A DNA stretch of 64,000 nt, from positions 574,587 to 638,586 of the forward strand of contig NZ_AUIM01000004.1 of NCBI RefSeq assembly GCF_000423705.1. The letters are read 5' to 3'. Within the stretch, counting starts at the first letter, position 1, and the number at the start of each line of letters is the position of its first letter. The notes under the pieces are model-generated. The model worked only from the letters and a program-made list of their open reading frames with translations, was not told where the DNA came from and made no database searches. Below, piece by piece: positions 56,549 to 64,000 of this stretch. Source of the DNA: Stappia stellulata DSM 5886. Lineage in GTDB: Bacteria; Pseudomonadota; Alphaproteobacteria; Rhizobiales; Stappiaceae. The translations under genes were made by a program, and so were the position numbers.

Positions 56549-56630
56549 AGAAATTGATATTGCAAGCGAATTCGGATTTAAAATCCGTCGGCACCATGTC
56601 CGCGACCTCAAGTCCAATCCCAGTCCACGG
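56549..56630 (+). pseudogene. Decayed tRNA-Leu(UAA)-like sequence
   Basis: Ten bases after tRNA-Gln the DNA resembles a degraded leucine tRNA. GAAATTGATATTGCAAGC recalls the D-arm of tRNA-Leu. CGGA-TTTAAAA-TCCG (56573-56587) is a perfect anticodon stem-loop with anticodon TAA. GTCGGC recalls the start of a long variable arm, and CTCAAGTCC recalls the T-loop. The acceptor and T stems no longer pair, so it cannot be functional. It may be the scar of an element once inserted at a tRNA-Leu gene, or a duplicated tRNA gene decaying. Confidence 0.45.
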
Positions 56631-56639
56631 ACGCGGTGC

Positions 56640-57455
56640 CCTTTGACCCCGTTCCGGCTGAGCTGATCCGCCCTGCATCTCCAGACGACGTCGAACCGAT
56701 CAAGGCTCTCGCGTATCGCCCCCTCTTCCCGGACCTCTGCAATCCGATCAATCGCAAGAACGCGGGTCGCGGAGATCGATTTTACAAGGCCTTCAACTCG
56801 CCCCTCGTCACCAACGTGGCAATGACTACTATTATCCCTGTTGTTTTTTCTGATGTTAATTGAAAAAAATAAATCCGAATTAAGTCGAACGCGAACGCAC
56901 TGCTAGTAGATTTGCTATGGCCGCTGTTTTATCTTACCCTCCGACTCTCTCTTTCACAGATAGCCAGCCCAAAAATCAGAAAGTTGAAGTTGAGGATTTT
57001 CGCGCCGTTGATGCGCCAGTAGATCGACACGAAGAAATAAGGATTTAGGGGGAACCAGGTCCTGACAACTTTGAAACGGGAAAGAGCGGTGTGCCGGCGG
57101 CTGATCTTTGCAAATGTCCCGTGTTGATAGACAGCGCCAATCAGACGGTTATGATCGAACCGACACCCATCATCAAAAGAGGCATCCTTCTGGTTTCCTT
57201 TTCTCGATGATGGAAAAGTTCTCCATGTCCCGAGAGCGCTGGCCGCACACGGACCGAAACAGACAGGTGGCCCAAATGCACGCGACCTTCAAACTGAGGT
57301 TAAATCCGAATGTCTGAACTCCGTGCAAAAGTTGTGCAGCTTTTGAACTCCGCTACCGGTTGATTTCCGTTTTGCCACAATTTTCGCGCTGTCCGTTCAT
57401 GCCCCTCTCCATCAATTCTTCTTTGTCTCGTGTCTCCCAGTTCAAGGTGAGCGTC
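56640..57455. other. AT-richer gene-poor region downstream of the tRNA genes
   Basis: About 0.8 kb with clearly lower GC than its surroundings and no convincing intact gene. A minus-strand frame is open for 120 codons (56929-57288) with protein-like content but no start codon. Near its right end, TGAACTCCG is repeated directly at 57315 and 57344, with the inverted repeat CAAAAG/CTTTTG (57326-57345) between the copies. This is the likely promoter-operator zone of the following cluster and possibly the edge of horizontally acquired DNA. Confidence 0.55.
57315..57352. repeat. Direct and inverted repeats upstream of the channel-efflux cluster
   Basis: TGAACTCCG at 57315-57323 and 57344-57352 (29 bp apart) flank CAAAAG (57326-57331) and CTTTTG (57340-57345). 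They lie ~105 bp before the first gene of the cluster and form a candidate operator. Confidence 0.5.
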
Positions 57456-58544
57456 ATGCTGCGTTTCCTCGCCGCAATTCTCGTCGTCCTCGGTTTTTCG
57501 TCAGTGGTGGGAGCGCAAGAAACTGCGCAAGAGACTGCTCAGGAAAACCCGCGAATTGTCGTTGGTATCCACGAAAGTCCGCCTTTTGTCATGGTCGAAG
57601 GTGACGAAGTCACCGGCATGGCGGTCGATCTCTGGGAATTCATCGCCGGCGAAATCGGCGTTGATTATGACTACAAGCCCTTCGATACGGTGAAGCAACT
57701 GATCGAGGCCGTCTCCTCCGAGGAGGTGGACCTTGCCGTCTCCAATCTGACCATTTCCGAAAGACGCGCCGCCCGGTTCGATTTCACGCAGCCCTGGTTC
57801 GATGCAGGTTTGCGGATCATGGTCAGCGAGACACCTCATGTCGGATTGAGCGGGGTTATCGAAGGATTGAATGATGCGGGGTTTTTGAAAGCCTACGGCT
57901 GGCTGGCATTGATTATTGTCATTTCGACTGTCGGCATGACCCTTTTCGATCGAAGGTTCGACAAGGAATTCTCAAACAGCTGGACGGAAGGTGTGGCCGA
58001 AAGCTTCTATTCGGTCATGTCCGTCGTCACCTCGGGCAAGGCCCCCAAGCGCAAGAACCTGTTCGGCTGGATCGGCCGTATCTGGCAGGGCCTCTGGCTT
58101 GTCTGCGGCATTGCGGTCATGGCCTATGTCACGTCCTCGGTCACCAGCGTGATGACCAGCCTCTCGCTGACGGGAACCGTCCACAACGTGTCCGACCTGC
58201 AGGGCAAGACCGTCGCCGTCGCCCAGGGCAGCAGTGCCGAGGAGTTCGCGCAGGATTCGATCATCACATCGATTTCCACCAGAAACATCCAGGGTTCCGT
58301 CGATGCACTCAACAGGGGCTGGGTGGAAGCGATCATCGGCGATGCGCCGGTACTTGAATACTACGTTCACCGGAATCCGCAGCGAGAGCTCAAGGTGGTC
58401 GGGCCGATCTTCCAGCCGGAGAAATACGGCTTCGGACTTCCGCACGGAAGCCCTCTGAGACGGCAGATGACCATTGAGGTGATCGGCGCCCAGGAAGACG
58501 GGTTGATCGACGAGCTGCGCATCAAGTACTTCGGCGATAGCTAG
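57456..58544 (+). CDS. Glutamate-receptor-like ligand-gated ion channel (SBP domain with inserted pore)
   Basis: A 362-residue membrane protein. After a signal peptide (ending VVGA, about residue 20) and an ETAQ repeat, a type-3 periplasmic binding domain is split in two: S1 (RIVVGIHESPPFVMVEGDEV to RFDFTQPWFDAGLRIMV) and S2 (SDLQGKTVAVAQGSSAEEFA to EKYGFGLPHGSPLRRQM). Between them are two TM helices (YGWLALIIVISTVGMTLF and WQGLWLVCGIAVMAYVTSSV) around a pore loop (ESFYSVMSVVTSGKAPKRK). This is the layout of bacterial GluR0-type channels. The potassium TVGYG filter is replaced by VVTSGKAP, so ion selectivity is unknown. ATG 57456 has AGGTGAG upstream. It probably senses an extracellular amino acid-like or other small ligand. 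Confidence 0.85.
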   Translation: MLRFLAAILVVLGFSSVVGAQETAQETAQENPRIVVGIHESPPFVMVEGDEVTGMAVDLWEFIAGEIGVDYDYKPFDTVKQLIEAVSSEEVDLAVSNLTISERRAARFDFTQPWFDAGLRIMVSETPHVGLSGVIEGLNDAGFLKAYGWLALIIVISTVGMTLFDRRFDKEFSNSWTEGVAESFYSVMSVVTSGKAPKRKNLFGWIGRIWQGLWLVCGIAVMAYVTSSVTSVMTSLSLTGTVHNVSDLQGKTVAVAQGSSAEEFAQDSIITSISTRNIQGSVDALNRGWVEAIIGDAPVLEYYVHRNPQRELKVVGPIFQPEKYGFGLPHGSPLRRQMTIEVIGAQEDGLIDELRIKYFGDS

Positions 58545-58594
58545 GCTTCGGCACGGCCAAAGCAATCCCGAAACAAGCAAGCGAAAGGAAGGGA

Positions 58595-58879
58595 ATGCCC
58601 TGGACCGCAACGCGATCACGCGCGTGTGCCGCCGTATCCGGCCTGTTTCTTCCAGCACTGTCCGCCACCTCGGCCGCCGCAGCGGCTCCGAGCGTTCCGA
58701 TGTTCGGAAGCTATTTCCCGTCCTGGCTGCTTTCCTTCGGGGCGGCGGTCGGTCTGACGGTCATCGCGCGGATCCTGTTTGTGACCGTCGGACTTGAGGA
58801 CATCCTCCGCTGGCGTGGCGCCCTTTATCTCTGCCTCGTAGCCGGTCTTTCCGCGCTCATCGACACATTGGTGATCTGA
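58595..58879 (+). CDS. YtcA-like small membrane protein
   Basis: A 94-residue protein. A leader (ending in an Ala-rich stretch near residue 30) is followed by PMFGSYFPSWLLSFGAAVGL, a TM helix, and a second TM segment (GALYLCLVAGLSALIDTLVI). The motif GSYFPSWLL and two-helix layout recall YtcA, the small protein encoded just before mdtNOP in E. coli, and more distantly DUF1656/AaeX. No lipobox Cys is evident at the expected place. It lies 50 bp after the channel gene and 19 bp before mdtN, in one apparent operon. Function unknown, probably an accessory inner-membrane part of the pump. Confidence 0.75.
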   Translation: MPWTATRSRACAAVSGLFLPALSATSAAAAAPSVPMFGSYFPSWLLSFGAAVGLTVIARILFVTVGLEDILRWRGALYLCLVAGLSALIDTLVI

Positions 58880-58898
58880 GCATGGAGAAAGCAACCTG

Positions 58899-59936
58899 AT
58901 GACCAACAGAAAAGCGAAAGCGCTCGGAACCGTCGTCAGCGTCGGCCTGATTGCCGGGGCGGCATCGGCGGTCTATTTCGGCTACTGGTCTTCCTCGCAG
59001 GTCTCCATCTCCGACGACGCCATCCTCAACGCGGATGTGGTTCACATTGCGCCATCGACCGCAGGCCGCATTTCACGCATCGCGGTGAACGACAGCGCCT
59101 TGGTGCGCAAGGGCGACGTCCTTTTCGAGATCGACGGGACGACCTATGCGCTCACGGTCGACCAGACACGCGCGGATCTCGATATCGCGCTCGCGGCCCA
59201 GGCCGATCAGTCACAGAACATTCAGGCCCAACTTCTGAACGTCGCAATCGCCGAAGACCAGGTGGAACGGGCCGAGACCAACCTGGAACTGGCCACCCAA
59301 ACCCTGAACCGGCTTTCTCCCATGGAGGAGAAGGGGTATGTCTCCGCCCAGCAGGTGGACACTGCCCGAACGGCGCAGAAAGATGCGCGGGTCAGTCTCA
59401 ACGAGGCGCTCAAGCAGCTTGAGGCGGCTCAGGCGCTGGTCCGTACGGAAGCCGGCGCGGAATCGCTGGTAGCCGCGCGTCGGGCAGCCCTGGCAATTGC
59501 CGAACACGAACTGTCCAACACGGTGCTGCGTGCCCCTCACAACGGTCGTATTGCCGGACTGACGATCTCGTCGGGAGAACATGTCCTGCCTGGACAGCGC
59601 GTCTTCACACTCATCCGGACAGACACCTGGTTTGCCTCGGCGGCCTATCTGGAAACCAGCCTCCCTGACATATCGGTGGGAAATTGCGCGACGGTCTATG
59701 CCCTGTCCGACCGAAAGAGGGAGATCAGGGGCGTCGTGGAGGGGATCGGCTGGGGTGTCGCATCGAAGGAACTCATCGAGCTTCCGATCTCCTTGCCGAT
59801 CGTGCCCAAGTCGCTGGACTGGGTGCGCATACAGCAACGCTTTCCCGTCCGGATCCGGCTGATCGACCCGCCGGCAGAGCTGATGCGGGTGGGCGCCTCC
59901 GCCAACACGGTCATTCATCATGACACGTCCTGCTGA
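58899..59936 (+). CDS. mdtN: Efflux membrane fusion protein, HlyD/MdtN-like
   Basis: A 345-residue periplasmic adaptor. One N-terminal TM helix (VVSVGLIAGAASAVYFGYWS) anchors it. The barrel-sandwich half-motifs are VVHIAPSTAGRISRIAVNDS and LRAPHNGRIAGLTISSGEHV, and a long coiled coil of ~110 residues lies between them (QAQLLNVAIAEDQVERAETN...). It bridges the inner-membrane FUSC protein to the TolC-like channel. The end overlaps the start of the FUSC gene by 17 bp. Confidence 0.9.
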   Translation: MTNRKAKALGTVVSVGLIAGAASAVYFGYWSSSQVSISDDAILNADVVHIAPSTAGRISRIAVNDSALVRKGDVLFEIDGTTYALTVDQTRADLDIALAAQADQSQNIQAQLLNVAIAEDQVERAETNLELATQTLNRLSPMEEKGYVSAQQVDTARTAQKDARVSLNEALKQLEAAQALVRTEAGAESLVAARRAALAIAEHELSNTVLRAPHNGRIAGLTISSGEHVLPGQRVFTLIRTDTWFASAAYLETSLPDISVGNCATVYALSDRKREIRGVVEGIGWGVASKELIELPISLPIVPKSLDWVRIQQRFPVRIRLIDPPAELMRVGASANTVIHHDTSC

Positions 59937-61752
59937 GCGGAACGCAAAAGTCATCTGGCGCCAGGTCGTTGAGGAATTGATGCCCTTCCCCGGCCGGTTC
60001 CAGCTTGCCTGGCAGGTGGCGCTTGTCTGTTCTCTGGCCGCGGCTGTTTCAATGACCTTTCGTGTCCCGGAAGCGGCAATCAGTCTCTATCTCGTGATTT
60101 TCCTGATGAAGCGCGACGCGCTCAACAATTGCGTCATGGCGGTCGGACTCGTTCTTCTCGCATCTCTGGTGGTTGCGGGAATTGTGCCCCTGATTTCGGC
60201 GACCGCGGACGCCCCGGCACTGCGCCTGACGTTCATGTTCGGCGCCTCCTTCGTGTTTCTCTATCTCAGCTCCGCCACGATGCTTGGCGAACAGGCGGCC
60301 ATCATCGGTCTCATCATTGCTTTCATCCTGACGCTGGTCAGCGATGTTCCCTCCGGCGGGATAGCAGACCAGGGGCTGCTGTTGGCCTGGAAGATGGTTT
60401 TCGTGCCGATGGCCGTGATGTTCCTGTTCAGCTTGCTCGCCGGCCCCGCACCGCAACGCCTCGTTCGCGAAAAGATCGTGGAGAGGTTGCGCCGTGCTGC
60501 CGGCGTTCTTCAAGGCGGCAGCCATGCCGAAGCGCTCCAGGATCTTCTGGCCGAAGGCAATCAGGCACTGCTGATGCAGATGATGCTGGCCCGGGTATTG
60601 CGACTGGCTCCGCGTTCCGAGACGCTCTGGCTGACCGGCGCGGTCGCCACCAGCTACCAGGTGCTGCTCTACGCGTCCCGTCACGCAAACGCGGCCGGCA
60701 CGGAAACGTGTCCTGAACATGCGGCCGCGTTGTACCGGTTGGCGGACCAGGCTGAAACGGGCGAACTCGCGCAGCCCGCCGATGCCTGCGGCACAGAGCT
60801 GCCGGTTGACGGTCCGCTCACAGAGACCATGGCCAGACTGGCTGCCCCGGATGGGGGCGCTCAACCCGGCTTCTCGCCGCCCGAGGTGGTTCGTGCTGAC
60901 GCGCTGACCAATCCCGAACATTTCCGGTTTGCCCTGAAAACGTCGGCGGCAGCGCTGCTGTCTTACCTGCTCTACACAGGCATTCATTGGGACGGCATCC
61001 ACACGGCGATGATCACTTGTTACGTCGCGTCTCTCGGCAGCGTCGGCGAAACCGTGCACAAGTTGCTGCTGAGGATCGGCGGATGTCTTGCCGGAGCCGC
61101 GCTCGGGGTGGCGTCGCTGCTGTTCGTCATGCCTTACATTACGTCGATCGGAGGCCTGATGGCGCTGGTCTTTCTTGGTGTTCTCGCAGGTGCGTGGATC
61201 TCTTCCGGCAGTGAGCGGATCAACTACGCCGGAGTCCAGGTTGCACTCGCCTTCCTGCTGACGGTGCTCAACGATTTCGGACCGAGTTTCGAGTTTTCAC
61301 AGGCAGGTGACAGGATCATCGGCATCCTGGTCGGGAACCTGGTGGTCTTCTTGATCTTCACCCGCTTCTGGCCGAAAAGTGCACTTCAGACTGCCGGGGA
61401 GAAGGTCTCCAGGGCGGGTGTCCTGCTCGGACTGGCGACCGAAAGGAGGTCGCGGTCCGCGTGCATCGAAGCCGTTGCGGAGGTCCATTCCGTTCTCGCT
61501 GATGCGGACCGGCTTATCGAGACCTCTGTTTTCGAGACCGCGCGTCTGCGGCCCCGCGGACTGGATCGGAACCGTCTCCGCGACGCCATCGAAGAGTTGC
61601 GCATCCTCGCAACAGCGCTGGCATGCGGCGCGATCTCGCCCGACCGGGCACGCACCTCGCTGGCCGCAATTCAGGCCAGGCCAGGTCTTCTGCCAACCGG
61701 TTCGAACACGCCCCGCCATGATCTGGTAACAACATATCGGGGCAGCGCGTGA
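59920..61752 (+). CDS. mdtO: FUSC-family inner-membrane efflux protein, MdtO-like
   Basis: A 610-residue protein with two hydrophobic blocks of about five to six helices each (around residues 28-170 and 340-485) separated by a soluble helical domain, as in FUSC/YccS/AaeB and MdtO. Seen are LYLVIFLMKRDALNN and WDGIHTAMITCYVASLGSVG with GERINYAGVQVALAFLL-type segment SSGSERINYAGVQVALAFLL. In E. coli MdtNOP takes part in sulfa-drug and dye resistance; the substrate here is not known. It overlaps mdtN and touches the OMF gene, so the three are co-translated. Confidence 0.9.
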   Translation: MTRPAERNAKVIWRQVVEELMPFPGRFQLAWQVALVCSLAAAVSMTFRVPEAAISLYLVIFLMKRDALNNCVMAVGLVLLASLVVAGIVPLISATADAPALRLTFMFGASFVFLYLSSATMLGEQAAIIGLIIAFILTLVSDVPSGGIADQGLLLAWKMVFVPMAVMFLFSLLAGPAPQRLVREKIVERLRRAAGVLQGGSHAEALQDLLAEGNQALLMQMMLARVLRLAPRSETLWLTGAVATSYQVLLYASRHANAAGTETCPEHAAALYRLADQAETGELAQPADACGTELPVDGPLTETMARLAAPDGGAQPGFSPPEVVRADALTNPEHFRFALKTSAAALLSYLLYTGIHWDGIHTAMITCYVASLGSVGETVHKLLLRIGGCLAGAALGVASLLFVMPYITSIGGLMALVFLGVLAGAWISSGSERINYAGVQVALAFLLTVLNDFGPSFEFSQAGDRIIGILVGNLVVFLIFTRFWPKSALQTAGEKVSRAGVLLGLATERRSRSACIEAVAEVHSVLADADRLIETSVFETARLRPRGLDRNRLRDAIEELRILATALACGAISPDRARTSLAAIQARPGLLPTGSNTPRHDLVTTYRGSA

Positions 61753-61790
61753 TGTGTGCCTGCCACGTTCCTGACCACACGGTGAGCTTT

Positions 61791-63296
61791 ATGCGACGAA
61801 TATTCCGGTCCAGCGCCAAGCGCCTGCCTGTCTGGAGCCGAGGCATGTTCCTCGCAGTCGTTCTCTCCGGCTGCGTGGCGGACTCCTACCGCGACGCGCC
61901 ACGAGCACCCGACCAGGCCTGGCACCCCGCCGATGCGCCCGCCGGGGCTTCGGACTTTTCCGTCGCGAGAAACCCGGAGGCTCTCGGCAAGGGCACGGAT
62001 GTGCGTGTCAATGCGACCTACAACCTCGCGCAACTGATCGATCTGGCACAAAAGAGCAATCCGTCGACGCGCATTGCCTGGGAGCATGCGCGCCAGGCCG
62101 CACTGGCGGTCGGCATGGTCGAGGCTTCGTTTCTGCCTGTGCTAACCGGAAACATCATCGGAGGCTGGAGCGAAGTCGTAACGCCGCTTCCCGATCTGGA
62201 AGGACGCACGCGAAATCTGACGACCACGGTTAGCGGAGCCCAGGCCAATCTCGCCCTGCAATGGCTCGTGTTCGATTTCGGCGAGCGCCAGGCCTGGCGG
62301 GAGGCGGCCAAGCAGAATGCCCTTGCCGCGAATGTCGGGTTCAACGGGACCCACCAGGCGCTTATCTACGCCGTAACCCAGGCCTATTATCGCTATGATC
62401 TTGCCGTAACCAGCGTCAGGCTCGCCGAGCAGGCCTTGCGCAACAGCCGCGAAGTCAAGTCAGCGGCGGACGCGAGAATGCGAAACGGCACCGGGACCAA
62501 AATTGAAGTGGCCCAGGCCAAACAACTGGCGGCGCAAGCCAAGCTGCGGCGAGTCCAGACCGAAGATGCCCGCCTCGACGCCTACCAGGAGCTGATCGGT
62601 GCCGTCGGCGTTTCTCCGAGATCGCAAATCCGCATCGTTTCCGTCGCGAACCAGCGTCTGCCGGCAGCCTCTGCCATGCCGACGGACCGGATCATCGAGA
62701 CCGCCCTGGCGAGACGGCCGGACGTTCTCGCCAGCTATGCCGCCGTCAAGGCCAGCAAGGCCAATGAACGGGCGGCCGATGCAGCCTTCCTGCCGAAGGT
62801 TTATCTGAGCGGTGTCGCCGCATCCAACCAGTCCGGATTTCAGGTCGACAATCTGCCTGATATCGGCGCCATGTCCAGCTCGACCGGAGTATTCGTAGGC
62901 ATCAGCATTCCGATCTATGATGGGGGTATACGCAGCTCCAGTCGGAAACGGGCACAATCGCAGACGGCAGCGGCCCGCGCCGGACTTGAACAGACACGGC
63001 AGACGGCCACACGCGAAATCGTGATTGCCTCCGATAATCTGCGCTCGGCTCTAGAGGCCTATTCGGCCGCATCCGAGCTGAAAGCAGCGGCGAACCTGAC
63101 CTACGACGCCGCCTTCGACGCCTACCGGAACGGTCTTGGCACGATCACGGATGTGACAATAGCCGATACCGGGCTGCTCGAAGCCCGTCAGGCGCAGGCG
63201 GATGCACATGCCGCTGCACTTGTCGCCGCCGCATCGCTGGCGTTTTCGCTCGGGGCAATGACCTCATCCGCCGCTCCCGGCCTTGCCTCGCAATGA
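61791..63296 (+). CDS. mdtP: TolC-like outer membrane efflux lipoprotein, MdtP/NodT-type
   Basis: A 501-residue outer-membrane channel. The N-terminus has a lipobox (FLAVVLSGC, Cys at about residue 28), as in NodT/OprM-type channels. Two TolC repeats follow: AQLIDLAQKSNPSTRIAWEH then QWLVFDFGERQAWREAAKQN, and ETALARRPDVLASYAAVKAS then ISIPIYDGGIRSSSRKRAQS. ATG 61791 is chosen (with GGTGAG just upstream); an ATG at 61752 overlapping the mdtO stop is an alternative and would add a Cys-containing leader. It completes the tripartite pump. Confidence 0.9.
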   Translation: MRRIFRSSAKRLPVWSRGMFLAVVLSGCVADSYRDAPRAPDQAWHPADAPAGASDFSVARNPEALGKGTDVRVNATYNLAQLIDLAQKSNPSTRIAWEHARQAALAVGMVEASFLPVLTGNIIGGWSEVVTPLPDLEGRTRNLTTTVSGAQANLALQWLVFDFGERQAWREAAKQNALAANVGFNGTHQALIYAVTQAYYRYDLAVTSVRLAEQALRNSREVKSAADARMRNGTGTKIEVAQAKQLAAQAKLRRVQTEDARLDAYQELIGAVGVSPRSQIRIVSVANQRLPAASAMPTDRIIETALARRPDVLASYAAVKASKANERAADAAFLPKVYLSGVAASNQSGFQVDNLPDIGAMSSSTGVFVGISIPIYDGGIRSSSRKRAQSQTAAARAGLEQTRQTATREIVIASDNLRSALEAYSAASELKAAANLTYDAAFDAYRNGLGTITDVTIADTGLLEARQAQADAHAAALVAAASLAFSLGAMTSSAAPGLASQ

Positions 63297-63401
63297 AATG
63301 GGGCCGGACACTGCACCAACGAAACGAATCGGACCCTGTCGCCTCGGCCCGAAGGTCCCCCTTTCCAACCGAAATTCTCGCCAACCACTGAAAGCAGCAG
63401 C

Positions 63402-64000
63402 ATGTGTACATCTCTCATTTACCGCGATGCCGCAGGCAAGGCCTATCTCGGCAGGACCCTGGAACTGACGATGGATCTTCCTTATCAGGTGGCCTTCTTC
63501 CCCAGGGCTCTCGATTACACGTCGCAAATCGATGGGCACCCCGACCTTGTCTATTCCGGCAAATACAGCGTGATCGGGGTATGCATGCCCGGACGGATGC
63601 CCTCCCCGGACAAGCCGTTGACGTCTCAGGATTTCAAATGCCTTGAAGGCATGAACGATCAGGGCCTGACATTCAGCCTTTTGTCCTACCCGTCCGCAGG
63701 GGGCCGAAAGCTGGCGGTCGAGACCACCACTGCCGTGCTGTCCGCGTCCGATCTCGGGACCTGGGCGCTGAGCCAGTGCTCCAGTGTCGCGGAAGTTCGA
63801 CAGCTGCTTGAACAGCAGCCCGTGCTTCTGGAGCCGCTGGCGCTGCTGGGCGGCGTCGAGTCGCCATTTCACTACGTGGTGCACGATGCGAGCGGAGCTT
63901 CGCTCGTGATCGAATTCAACCTCGGCTGCATGTCGCTCCATGACAACCCAGTCGGCGTGATGACGAACGGGCCCGAGTTTCCCTGGCACATTACCAACCT
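63402..64000 (+). CDS. Ntn-hydrolase of the choloylglycine hydrolase/penicillin V acylase family (runs off right edge)
   Basis: The first 199 residues of an N-terminal-nucleophile amidase. Met1 is followed by Cys2 (MCTSLIYRD), the catalytic nucleophile after Met removal, and Arg18 in AYLGRTLEL is at the position that binds the scissile side. Family Asn regions appear as CLEGMNDQGL and VGVMTNGPEFPWHITNL. At position 21 a Glu replaces the Asp usual in bile salt hydrolases. There is no signal peptide, so the enzyme is cytoplasmic. Substrates in the family are bile salts, penicillin V and N-acyl homoserine lactones; nothing here decides which. It follows the efflux genes by 105 bp on the same strand and continues past the window. 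Confidence 0.88.
   Translation, partial: MCTSLIYRDAAGKAYLGRTLELTMDLPYQVAFFPRALDYTSQIDGHPDLVYSGKYSVIGVCMPGRMPSPDKPLTSQDFKCLEGMNDQGLTFSLLSYPSAGGRKLAVETTTAVLSASDLGTWALSQCSSVAEVRQLLEQQPVLLEPLALLGGVESPFHYVVHDASGASLVIEFNLGCMSLHDNPVGVMTNGPEFPWHITN

Noticed and set aside
56636..56863. 75-codon plus-strand ORF after the tRNA relic
   Set aside because: No ribosome-binding site, no family resemblance, and it runs into AT-rich sequence; probably chance.
57315..57352. SOS (LexA) box from the GAAC repeats
   Set aside because: The alphaproteobacterial LexA site needs GTTC-N7-GTTC (or GAAC-N7-GAAC); here the GAAC copies are 29 bp apart.

Overview
The window is GC-rich chromosomal DNA of an alphaproteobacterium, most likely of the order Hyphomicrobiales (Rhizobiales), perhaps near Stappiaceae. 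The order rests on gene content and order: ppx-ppk-hdaA-AI-2E-pgsA/purM-purN, dnaB-alr-radA-cvpA-purF-SDR, ppx/gppA-rlmE-guaB, TRAP and ugp importers, and GANTC sites upstream of dnaB. The family placement is inference. Almost all the DNA is ordinary core genome with tightly packed genes. Accessory character is clearest at the right end, beyond a tRNA-Gln gene.

Layout. 1-3.6 kb: the N-terminus of a MocR/GntR-type regulator, divergent from a complete TRAP importer (dctPQM), with repeated half-sites between them. 3.6-9.5 kb: a broken small ORF, an FKBP prolyl isomerase, a methyltransferase, a lipoprotein-type D,D-carboxypeptidase, a CSS-EAL phosphodiesterase and a PfkB sugar kinase. 9.6-13 kb: two paralogous exported proteins of unknown function. 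13-18.3 kb: an ABC exporter, aspS and rnd. 18.3-24.6 kb: ppx, ppk, hdaA, an AI-2E permease and a CDP-alcohol phosphatidyltransferase, all on the minus strand. 24.7-33 kb: purM-purN, a WYL regulator divergent from a GST-like gene with a perfect palindrome between them, a molybdopterin oxidoreductase, ndk, a second GST and an M20 peptidase. 33.3-40 kb: a phosphate-starvation block, ugpBAEC divergent from phoX, with 11-bp-phased Pho-box-like half-sites. The phoX reading frame is broken by one base near its 3' end. 40.2-47.6 kb: dnaB, alr, radA, cvpA, purF and an SDR. 47.7-56.2 kb: a LOG protein, a LysM/Ig-like envelope protein, an RsmB-type methyltransferase, a 66-aa protein, guaB, rlmE and a second Ppx/GppA with a long basic N-terminus.

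56.3-64 kb: tRNA-Gln(CUG), the decayed remains of a tRNA-Leu(UAA)-like sequence, about 0.9 kb of AT-richer gene-poor DNA, and a compact same-strand cluster. That cluster encodes a glutamate-receptor-type ligand-gated channel, a YtcA-like small membrane protein, an MdtN/MdtO/MdtP tripartite efflux system, and an Ntn-hydrolase of the bile salt hydrolase/penicillin V acylase family that runs off the window. The association of sensor channel, pump and acylase is the best candidate here for an undescribed functional system.

Themes. Phosphate and polyphosphate: ppk, two ppx-type genes, ugp and phoX. Purine synthesis: purM, purN, purF, guaB and ndk. Replication: hdaA and dnaB, the latter with a dense cluster of CcrM-type GANTC sites upstream. 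No CRISPR array, rRNA operon, complete insertion sequence or prophage was seen.
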